Assembly (NCBI GenBank): GCA_000507305.1
Contig: DF239293.1
Coordinates: 34,526 to 98,525 of the forward strand
Direction of reading: 5' to 3'
DNA: 64,000 bases
Source of the DNA: Breviolum minutum Mf 1.05b.01
Taxonomy: Eukaryota; Sar; Dinophyceae; Suessiales; Symbiodiniaceae
Part shown: positions 48,801 through 60,800 of the stretch, in pieces
Layout: every line of letters starts with the position of its first letter
Position numbering within the stretch: the stretch's first letter is position 1
Notes under the pieces: model-generated
Seen by the model: the letters and a program-made list of their open reading frames with translations, nothing else
Told to the model about the DNA's origin: nothing
Database searches by the model: none
Position numbers and translations under genes: made by a program

Positions 48801-51800
48801 NNNNNNNNNNNNNNNNNNNNNNNNNNNNNNNNNNNNNNNNNNNNNNNNNNNNNNNNNNNNNNNNNNNNNNNNNNNNNNNNNNNNNNNNNNNNNNNNNNNN
48901 NNNNNNNNNNNNNNNNNNNNNNNNTTTGGGAGCACTCTATATGTGAGCACTCTATGTGTGACCACGCTATGTGAGCACTCTATGGGTGCACTCTATATGT
49001 GAGCACTCTATGTGTGACCACTCTATGTGAACACTCTATGTGCGAGCACTCTTATGTGAACACTGTATGGGAGCACTCTATTTGTGAGCACTCTATGTGT
49101 GACCACTCTATGTGAGCACACCGAAAAGTACGAAAAGTACCATGAAAAATGAACATCAGTTCTTGGGCCGGATGTTGCAGGGGCCAAAAACGTCAAAAAA
49201 GCACGAGTTTTATTGTAAAAACCCGAGCATTGCACAACACCGAAAAGTACGAGAATTACCACGAAAAATGAACATCGAAGAAGTTGAAGCGCCGAAAAAG
49301 TACGAAAATTTACAGACGAAACCTGTTTTAGACCCTTTCAAAAGCACCGCCCCTCACCGCAAAGTACGAGAATTACCACGAAAAATGAACATCGAAGAAG
49401 TAGAGAAGCCGGAAACTACGAAATTTACACACAAAAGCCGCTCCCGTTGGTCGCCGCCACCCGAAAACTACGAAAATTCACAGACGAAACGAACATGCAA
49501 GCACGAAACCATGAAAATAGCGATGAATTCTGCACAGAGCCCCGTCCGCCACCTCGATCTAGCCACCCCGGCTTGTTACCACTACCGTAAGAACCCTTAA
49601 GTGTTACCACACTGTTGGGGGAATCATCTTCACTCATCGGACGGTAAAGACATGTGTTATAGTATAAGTTATAGTGTATTACCAAAAAATCACGAGTCAA
49701 CAAAGACTACCTGCTTCACAAAAGTCCGAGGCACAGAAAACAAAATACCTTGGAAGGTGCACGCCGACAAACATTTGTGCCAAGGGAAGGGAAGGATTTG
49801 CAGCATGGAAGTCTTCACACATCTTGAAGCTATATAGTAGTTGTTTTTGTTTGTTTCTTATCCGGTGGCTGGCAAAAGGAAAGATTTTTACCCAGGGTAA
49901 TCAACAGTGTGGATTTCTGTCTTTGTCGCCAGGATTCTTGGGTTCGGTTTATTACCAGTAAGAGGAGTCATTCCAAACCGTCCGATCACCAGACTCAATA
50001 CATGAAACATGTGCATGAAATTATCTGTGGTGATAGGCAACTTTTTGTGATAGGCAACTTTTTGTGAACAATCTGTTAGTCTTAGTTCATGATATATCCA
50101 TCTGCTCTGAAGATAAATAGTAGGCCGTAGGCCTCATGAGTTGTAAGATGTCCGACTTCATTAAATCATTCAATGGTAAAAAAATCAATAACAATCCCGA
50201 GATCAACTATGACAAATTGATATTTCATTGATGTTTTGCACCATTAGATCTGGGTGAAGTTGATTGTATTTCACATGATTGCCCCTAGATGAGTTTTTTG
50301 GTGGGTTTTTTTGGCTGTCACTGGGGCCCCCATCATCTATGCAAAATGCAGAAACCCTTACCTTTACCCCCTCCAGACATCCAGATCATCCAGTCAAGCT
50401 GCCCAACCCAAACCAATGCGCTGCAAAGGTAATAAAACCACTTCCCAACTCACACCATTGGAAATGGCCAGAAATAATGCTAACATGGAATCCTCACCGA
50501 GGTTTTTCCAACGCCAAGGTTAATAAACACACTTGTTTGAAGAAAACCGAACTGTGGTGCTGGACGTAAGTGAGAAAAAAGAATATAATACTATGATGAG
50601 TGCGGTATATCAATGATAAAACTCCATGGACAGGGACTTGTTTTCGACTTGCACGATGTTGATGCAAACACGAGATATCAACAATTTGAACACATTGGTT
50701 GTAAAAGATCCCTCTGCACGAGGACATCTCGGGTAACCGTGTATTTGTTAAAAACAACTTGCATTTTGGATCATCACATCCAATCGTCTTTATTACATAA
50801 GTTTTGCAACCTTGTCTTGTAACAACATCCAAACACTTCAACCAGAGTTGACAGGCTTTCTACAATCACTACACATATGAAACCAGTGGCAAATGCCACC
50901 GTTTCGCTGGGAGCAAAACAAATGAACCAACATTCCAATGACGATTCAACAAAGGAAAGTCAAGGTGTAAATAGACCAGCTGAATAGATGAACATGCACA
51001 AACACCAGAATCTTGGATCAAACATGGTAAAACTCGAATTCAACCAAGTCCATCAATTTCCCATGACTAATTAACTTGGTATCTGGCTGCAACAATCCAA
51101 CCCCCCAACCCTCACCATGTCAGCGATGGGCGGCTCACAATCTTTGCCCGGCGTGTTTCCAAAATCAATTTCACATTTCCACCTTCCCCCCCCCGCAAAA
51201 AAAAGGCATGGAGGCCCACCTCAGATTCTAACTTTCAACGCCCTGAAACATCAGCATTTCAAACAAGAGGGACCTGTCAACATTTTACCCCACAAGATCC
51301 GAATGGGTTCAAGAGGGATTTTGTACGCTATTTGCGGGGTTTTACGCTAATGTTTGCTAGTTTTTGTTTGGATTTGTTGATTTTTATGTCATCTGGCCAA
51401 ATTGTAATATTCCACATGCTCTTCCCCAACCAACACCTGGATTTCCCTGAAACAAGGGGATTCCCTTCCTTCGGTACCTAAAGTTCATCTTTTTTTCACT
51501 TTGCAATTTTTGTTCCAAGGATCTGTCAACGAACCAAAGTATCGCTTGGCAGCTTCTAGTTCGGTCACGGTCATGCCACCCTCCGTCTGCAAATAGTCTG
51601 TCATCACCTCCATCGAATCGAGTTGTGTTTGATTGGTACAAAATCATTGAAATCATGTATAACTTTGGTCTATACCCCACCCAGGATTCCAGTCACAAAT
51701 AAAGGTTTATAAGGATTCCATACTAAAAATGGGAGAAAAAACCCTTGGTGGCGACTGTTACTGCGTGGAGGGTAGATCCAATGTATAAACCGCATTCCAC

Positions 51801-54800
51801 ATTCCAAAACAACCAACATGTCCTTGCTAGAATGTTCACCGTTTTTTGGGGAAACACATTCAAAACCCCGTATCACACCCGTCACGTGAAACTTGAAACC
51901 CATTGCGGGGCTACGAAAACTTCCTATTGCAAATGAAAGTTCCATTTTATATGCTACATGCAGCCTATACGGCCCTGACTTCGCAGTTTGCGGGATATTT
52001 TTTCCTGCCAAATGTTGAGGTTTCTGATGCTAACAGCCGGATTCACTGCAACTAAAGGTCAGATGATTGTTCCAAACAACATTTTGCCCACAGATAAAAA
52101 GCAATATATATATATAGTATAAAATACATTTATTTATATATATATATATATGTGTGTGCGTGTGTGTGTGTGTGTGTAGTAAATAATACAAATAATTATT
52201 TGTCTAAGAAAAAACNCTCACAATCTTTGCCCGGCGTGTTTCCAAAATCAATTTCACATTTCCACCTTCCCCCCCCCGCAAAAAAAAGGCATGGAGGCCC
52301 ACCTCAGATTCTAACTTTCAACGCCCTGAAACATCAGCATTTCAAACAAGAGGGACCTGTCAACATTTTACCCCACAAGATCCGAATGGGTTCAAGAGGG
52401 ATTTTGTACGCTATTTGCGGGGTTTTACGCTAATGTTTGCTAGTTTTTGTTTGGATTTGTTGATTTTTATGTCATCTGGCCAAATTGTAATATTCCACAT
52501 GCTCTTCCCCAACCAACACCTGGATTTCCCTGAAACAAGGGGATTCCCTTCCTTCGGTACCTAAAGTTCATCTTTTTTTCACTTTGCAATTTTTGTTCCA
52601 AGGATCTGTCAACGAACCAAAGTATCGCTTGGCAGCTTCTAGTTCGGTCACGGTCATGCCACCCTCCGTCTGCAAATAGTCTGTCATCACCTCCATCGAA
52701 TCGAGTTGTGTTTGATTGGTACAAAATCATTGAAATCATGTATAACTTTGGTCTATACCCCACCCAGGATTCCAGTCACAAATAAAGGTTTATAAGGATT
52801 CCATACTAAAAATGGGAGAAAAAACCCTTGGTGGCGACTGTTACTGCGTGGAGGGTAGATCCAATGTATAAACCGCATTCCACATTCCAAAACAACCAAC
52901 ATGTCCTTGCTAGAATGTTCACCGTTTTTTGGGGAAACACATTCAAAACCCCGTATCACACCCGTCACGTGAAACTTGAAACCCATTGCGGGGCTACGAA
53001 AACTTCCTATTGCAAATGAAAGTTCCATTTTATATGCTACATGCAGCCTATACGGCCCTGACTTCGCAGTTTGCGGGATATTTTTTCCTGCCAAATGTTG
53101 AGGTTTCTGATGCTAACAGCCGGATTCACTGCAACTAAAGGTCAGATGATTGTTCCAAACAACATTTTGCCCACAGATAAAAAGCAATATATATATATAG
53201 TATAAAATACATTTATTTATATATATATATATATGTGTGTGCGTGTGTGTGTGTGTGTGTGTAAATAAATCAAATAATATTTGTCTGAAAAAACAAGAAT
53301 ATACAATGGAAAAAAAAGGAAAATACGGAAAGGTACAGCAATATCAAAAACAAACACAACTTCATCTCCACTTGATACACCAAAAGGCCTGTGTAAACAG
53401 CACCGCAAATATGTACCTTGGCACATATTCATGTTCGACAGGCTGCGCTTGCGACCCGATGCGTGCAATCCAACACCTCAAGGATTACTATCTAGACCCA
53501 AAGTACTTGAGGGTATTGTTTATGCATATAATATTTTACTTTTCTTTCAATAATGAAGCAAGTGACTGAAGAGTTAAATTTGTGGGCATGCATGCATTGT
53601 GAAACAAATTCAACTATATCAATTTGCCATCGTCAACCGTGGGCAGGGTCCTTTTCCAGTGTTCTTGATTGGGCATGTGAAAACCATTAGGGAAACCACA
53701 TGAGGGCAAATGTACTCGCCCAACTGAAAGGAGGGACCAAACTAAGTAAAATGGGAAACTTAAAATTTCCATCAAGCGTTGCTTGGTTGTGCGGCGTAGA
53801 GGGAAGGCAGTCAACAAACAACGCTTTTTGAAACTAGAGGCTGAACTCTGTTGGAACTAAAAACTGGACATGCGTTGCTGTTTATTGGAGATTGGATGAC
53901 CCCGCCCCCTTCCCACAGGGCCCACCCATTCCACAGGGGGAGCGGGTTATCACTGTTCTATCTATATCCTGAACCTATCTTACTTTCAACTTCGTCATCT
54001 TATTTCATCTAGTTTTCAATATTTGATCTTAACTTACATCCTTGTAACTTATTTCAGCATACATGCCTGTCTTGCCTGAAATCACTTTCTTCATCTTATC
54101 CTACCAGTTACATTGCTGTTGGTTGGAGGTTGGATGANGGGTTATGACCATGACCATGGTAGGGGCTGGGGGGAACCCGGAACCTGGAACATATATAAAT
54201 GATTATGAATATAGAATTATAAAGATAAAAATAAAGCTGTGCTTCCATGCAGTTGGGCTTCATGCCAAGAACTGTGGGGTCAAGGTTTGGTGAAGCTGTG
54301 TAAGCAACATGGTTGGTTAGACATCAGAGCGTGCGACAAGACCATCTGATTTGAAACAACATCGGGAAAGACCGCGCTATACAAGCACCTGTTGATTTGG
54401 GATATTCTTACTAACTTACTATCTTTATCTCCCCATTTAGCAGGGATATACCCTATACATCTCTTGCTCAGTGCATGGCTCCTCCAGTTCGCTCTGCCAG
54501 GATACACGATGAGTGCCAGCAAAAACAGGGCCCAAACCAACCTTGCTGGCTGTGACGCAAAGAGAAGTAACACAAGGGTCTCGAACTACACTTGACAACT
54601 TGAAACGAACGAAAAAACAACAAGTTGTTTGATTAGTGTTTTAGAACTATCAGCTACAATTCTTGGCATCTTCTGTTGTGACTCTAGTGTGCCTCTTTGC
54701 CATTCCGCCATTCCATAAGTGAGGAAATTTCGCAAATCTACTGATTTCAGGTTGTATAGCTTTAAAAAGTATCCATCTAGAAACCATCTATCTGGAATCA

Positions 54801-57800
54801 TCATGTTTTAGTATCCGTGCCTGAGGTTGCTAAAATTAATGTATATATAGTACCATCCTCCTATATACCAGTACATGGAAGACCCTTGTTTTTTTGGATA
54901 AGGTTTTCTTTTCAAAGGTTGAACCTATCAGATAGAGGACAAACAGGTTCCAGGTAAGTTAGGACAAATATATATATATAAATATAATATATATATATAT
55001 ATAATTATAAATATATACCTTGGTAGTCTATGTACATATGTAAATAATACTACACCTTCACGTGTACTGCTTTAGGGGAAACAAGTTCGACGAGCAGGTT
55101 AAACCAACTTATCGCAGAGAAAACCTATAAATGAAAGCCCGAAGAGTCACTTTCGACACCAGGCATTTCATATGATGGAAATTATTCAAGATTCTAAAGA
55201 CATGATGAAAAAAACATCTAAAATGTTCCGGAACATAATGCTTCTTTGCAACACGGGGAATTTATGGGCATTCGTATTTTGTGGTAATTGAAACAGGTTT
55301 TTCTCTAAGACATCTCTGGAAATCCCCCCATAGTTCAGTATATTTAGCAGCATCATCTGACTATCATGGAGCATCCAGGCATAGTCAGAAAAAAAAAGAA
55401 ACTCAAACAAAAAACGCACAACTCACACCCTAAAAGATCATTTTTTGGGTTAAAAAGATGATCCTTTCCCTTTTCTTGGACTGACATTTCTTTTCAAATA
55501 CCAACAAGGAGTTTCAATGGATGAAAAACATCCATGTAACGCTTTCATGGTGCAAAGGATTGACGTCACCAAGGTCCTGGCGTTTTTGACGGATGGTGGT
55601 AGCTGAGTGAAACCCCTTTGAAAAAAAATAATGCTTAATCAAATTGGATTCTCTCCAATATGTAGGGGTTGAAATAGCTCACATATTTTTTCAAACCACC
55701 ACCTAGTTGAGCTGGAAATAAACAATATTGTGGTTTCAAATATGTGTATGACAGTGGTATAACACACAATTCCATTCGAAAGGATTATCAAAAAATATCC
55801 AAAGAAGACAAGAATAACATATTCTTCTTTATCTCTATCCATCGAATGAGAAAATATGATTGCTTCCAACCGAGCACGAAAAGTTGGTCTTCAACAGTGG
55901 TTTATACTGTATTTGTCCTTGCCTCCTTGCCTGGTACAGCAATCAACCATGACCATCACCTACTGCTTCAATGCCAACCTTCTTCGAATGATCATGGAAA
56001 ATTCAAAGAGGAATGCGATGGAAACTGAAGAAACAAGCCTTTACTTTGTGTTCTCTCCGCACAACATGTCTCATGTTGTGATCCAAAAAAATGCAAAAAA
56101 AAACAGGTGCTTCCTTAGCCTCTGTGAAATCAATCAAATTCCTTCATGTATGATTACGAGCTTAAATAAGCTCTATGTATGAAATTTTTATACCTACATC
56201 TTCTGCCAACTATGTGCCAATTTAACCCCAATGTACTTGGCATTCTTCAGTTTTCCATCCATTCCATCCTTCCACTTCGGCCTATGTTACACCTTACCCA
56301 ACCCATTTCCCCCGTTTGGGTCCTTAACGCAATGACAAAGCGGAAGATTCGCACAAACTGCACCGTCCGCAGGAGTCGCGTTAACCGAATGATGCGGAAG
56401 GACTTGAGACCTCAATCCCAACAGTTCGCCCGTGAAAAATGGTGGGAAAGGAAGACAATCCTTTCCTATTGGGTTGGAAAGGTACCCTCTGGTAAACAAA
56501 CATAGCTGGCTGGAATATCCCCATTTTCAACAGGAACTACATCTTCACTCCGGGTTCATTTTCCAGCCAGCTATGTTCGTTTACGGGCTATAACGGCTCG
56601 CTGGCTGGACCCTGTCTTTTCCCAAGGAGCTTTTTGTATTGAAAACTGGGGCTTTGTCCAGTTTTTTTGCCAATTTTGCTTGTTTCGTTTTTGGAAGGAT
56701 ACCCAGAAAGTTGTCATACGTACAACTAAAATGGTGATTGCATACATTGCAAACCTCTACTCAACCAGACCAAGTTACTGTAAAACAATGAACTGCACCT
56801 ATGGGATCCCTCTAAAAGTTGCTAAAAAGATGGCAGGAACAAGTAAACAAAAGCAACACACTGTTGCAACCAACATATTCTGTGTGGCTCAGGCACAGAT
56901 CATGGCCCCCGTCCACGTCACTTAGAACGTGGAGTTTGGTGCCTTTACCCAAAGGATCCCAAAGGTACACCAATACGTCAACGGAGCTTTGGGCGATTCT
57001 ATGCATTTGTCAGTGACTACCAGAACACACAAACACACAAACATAGACAATAGACACACATGAAAGAAAATCAGTGATATTGTATGATATTGTCACATTG
57101 TCCATCTTTGGTTTTTTGGCATTTAACTTTAGACGCCGAGGTGCTAGACACCCCTGCAATAGAATCCACTTCAGCACCTACAACGACAGCCTCAACGATA
57201 TCCACACCGACATCCCAAACGCTGCTCAGAACGATGAAGACCTCAACGTCAGCTGACCCACAAAAAACAAGCAGTGCAGGTCGCCATGACCTAATCATGT
57301 CAGTTCATTCATGCATTATGAGCCAGTAATGGAATATATACATATATAATTACTGAACATAGATGTTGGAATAAAATAGTATATATACATATAAGAATAT
57401 ATAAGTATATACTACATATACTCACCCCAACCATGAAAGTGGGAAGCCATTAGCCATGCCATAGAAATGGAAGGGTTGCAACTCAGCAACCTTCAGGGGT
57501 TCAAATGTATGACATTTTGGTGATGGAATGTGACGTCACTTTGGGTGTGAGGCAACCAATACGATACTAGTTGATGGTTTCAACTTTCAACCCATCTGGA
57601 AACTATTACGGTAGTCAAATTGGATCATCTCCCCAGAGAGGGATAAGAATAAAAGATGTTTGAAACTGCCACCTAGGATAGCATGATACTTCATTCAAAC
57701 AAACAATCATACACCTTTTTACCGACTTTGCATGTATAGAAACAACCCACCCTGCACCTTATCCGGTTAAAAATAAAGAACATGTTCACTAAAACCATGT

Positions 57801-60800
57801 ATTAACGGAAACTCGGTGTTTGTAACCACCTGGGAAAGGAAACCATTTGGGATCTTCACTTTTCAAAAACACTTCCCGAGTTCAGGGGTTTGGAGCACTG
57901 AAAAAATTTTTAATGGAATTTGGATGCATCAATGAAGTGGACCAAGTGCATCTGGGTCTTAAACGCTCCAAATCAAACAATTGTGTTCTACTAATTTGCG
58001 AAGTCTTATGGGATTGGGTGTCTCCAAGTTTGTGACTTTTTCATGTGTTATTCCGGATAGTTTGTTCGGCTTTTGGAAAAAATCCTTCCAACTCTTTGCT
58101 CCCAAAAGAAAAATAACACTCCCCCGAAGTTCAGCTCTTTGCCCCTGAAAAAGTTACTAATTATTTCAAGAGGAAAGGATATAGTCTTCCAACCATCATT
58201 TTTCAGGGGCTACACCCCAGAAATCTAACGTAGCTACCAAAAAAGGCCATATTCTAAAAGGAGTTACCTTTTCCAAACCATCATTTTGGGTATGCATGTT
58301 AGTTTTCGGGGATGTATGTTGAACTTCGGAAGTGTAAACTGTTGCCGAGTGGCATCCAAATAGTTCCATGCCCACTCCTCGGACCACAAGAACTCGCGGC
58401 CTTCAGCACAGATTTTCAGGATCAATTCGGTGGTGAAGAGCCCTGCATAGATGTACCTGGGCCAGGGCTGAGCAGCTACTGGTTGTGAAGAAATGGAACG
58501 CTTTATCATCTATTATCTTATATCATATATATGGATGGATGTTTCCGAAAATAGGGGTACCCCCAAATCATCCATTTAACAGGGTGTTCCATTATAAATC
58601 ATCCATTTTGGGGTACCCCTAGTTTTGGAAACACCCATATATGTATCATCTACTATGCTATTGATGGTTCAGAAATCCTGCGCACCAGTTTGTTGCTTCG
58701 TAGTGAAAATCCCACCATTCTGAATTGGGGGTCTTATACATCCCAAAGATTGCAGGAAATGCCTTAGCCATTCTGCTGATAGGTGAGTACAAATGTTGAA
58801 CCTACCTCCATCAAAAAGGTACCTGAATAGGTTTGTGTGCACCAAAGGATGCCACTGGGCTATATGGATGATGCAGCAGGGTCCCCTACTATGAAGTATA
58901 ATCAGCATGGCTGATTACAGTACTTAAAAGTAGATGGCACAGTCCCTACATATTGGTTTATAAGGACTCTTTACTAACCTCCCTTTTGGTATCTGTGCCA
59001 TCTATTTTGACCTTAAGGTACATGCATTCATATCATATCATCATAATTGCATACTGTTGTGACTGGTCTTGGGTGATTGTCCATAGCCAATGAAGATGAC
59101 TTTCGAAACGGGTTTCATCTTGAAGCACAAGAGTTCATAAAATGCTGAGCTGAAAAGGAATGCTGAGCCCCAAAGAATGGAATCTCACCTTAAATAAACA
59201 CACTTCCACAGATCAGTTGGTGGTAACTGTAATGTAACGTCAGGAAATACATTTCTCTGATCTTTGGTGGAATCCATATTTGTGTAAGAGTGACAGTTTG
59301 AGTTACTTAAAACTATAGAACATCTACAATCTCCATAAAACATCATGACCTACGTTCACATTCATGTTCTCCAAATTCTCCAAATCATTACCAAGGTGCT
59401 GTACTATTCGAAGTGTGGCATCGGTATTCTGTGGTCGGATCGCATTCATGTGCACATCGACACCGATGAAAATCGCATTGGTCAGAACCACCTGAGTTGA
59501 CAACCGAAAAAGTTCCACCTGGTTTGGCACATAGGGAGAACATGCTACATGTTCCTGTGAACTAAACCCAAGTGGCCCAAGTGTGATGAAATTGTGTGGG
59601 ATTCAAGCAAAAGCTCTGGCATTGTAAACTCCCGCTAGCCTCAAAGGAATGTTCTCTTTAGTCTAATGGATTTCCAAACAATGAAAATACATAATCAACA
59701 TTAAACCTGGTCGTTAAACTCTGGGCTAGGCATATCCCCAATGAAACAATGGCTGAGTAGATACGATTGACAAAACATGTTTCCAAGCTGATCTATCTAG
59801 CGAGTCATCTAGTATTGCTTCAGAAAACCTATCCTTCAATGCTTTGATAATCTACTTTATCATGCTAAACATGTTCCGGAAAACACAATATGTATATTCT
59901 GTATACTGTATACACCAACAACAGGGTCCAGTGCCGCACACACACACATAGGAAAGATCATACACAGCAATTAGACCTCAACAACACCTGCCAAGTAGCA
60001 ACTCCAAAGAAAGCCTCGAAGAATGGATGTCGGACAATCAGTTGCAAACAACTTAGCGACTCTTCCTGTCCAGAGATTTTTTCAGCACGGTGCGAAAAAA
60101 AAAAATCCCGGAATGACAGCGCAAAGGTTGTTTGGAAAAAAAACATGTAACGGCGTTAGTTTTGAAAAAAGGGGGGTTGGGGTTGTGGGCAATGAGCATT
60201 GATTCAAAACAAAGACCTCATAGAAGTCAAAGTTCCACATCAAATGGTTCAAATCTTCCCCCCAAAAATGGTGGTGAACAAGAGAACATGCATACATACA
60301 ATTTCAGTATACTATAAACATACATCAACAACAACTATACACTCGCCACAAGTATCTGGTAAATTCAACTAATTGATACCTTCAAAAAAGCTGCTCCTGC
60401 GGGGGTCACCTTTAGGTCCCAGTGATTTCTAAGGGTTTTCTCCCATTCATATACCATCCACGGGACTGGTATATTTACCTACTGTACATTTCCTGATGAT
60501 TTTGATGGTAAACGGTAAATGCAAGTAAATATACCATTTGTGGATGCTATGGGAATAAAATATCAAAAAACAAGATGTCTCTTAGGATGGTCATGGTGTT
60601 CTAATTGTTCATCAGGGTGCTATATATGATTAGATATGGATCATGTGGTTGAACATGAAAAGTCGTTGATTTGCTCCAATCCGTTGACCATGTCACCACA
60701 TGTCCCCACCTTTTGTATGAAGTGGTCCAGTTTCACTTGTAATTTTGACTTCCAAGATTGATCTGGCTGTTTTATTGGGGTCACATTCCCTACTTACACT

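Larger units (their letters stand above)
46953..50402. other. Channel intron region expected to contain the S6 exon; exon not found
   Basis: Contains the satellite, the gap, the CGAAAAGTACGA array and AT microsatellite. S6 should lie here, ending in phase 2 before 46952. A possible donor (CAACC|GTAAGTG) sits at about 47576 on minus, but its upstream exon is not convincing. Confidence 0.4.

Noticed and set aside
48238-49002. 254-codon plus frame
   Set aside because: Runs through the CACTCTATGTGTG satellite and 274 N; translation of repeats and unknown bases.
48465-49118. CRISPR-like regular repeats
   Set aside because: Units are contiguous and variable with no unique spacers, and the genome is eukaryotic.
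52152-53094. A second set of frames identical to those at 51117-52011
   Set aside because: Product of the duplicated block, not separate genes.
56812-57006. Minus frame SSVDVLVYLWDPLGKGTKLH considered as S3
   Set aside because: Not hydrophobic enough; the real S3 exon lies at 57145-57241.
19735-60554. MITE arms considered as rho-independent terminators
   Set aside because: Hairpins recur as dispersed multi-copy elements in introns and lack terminator context.
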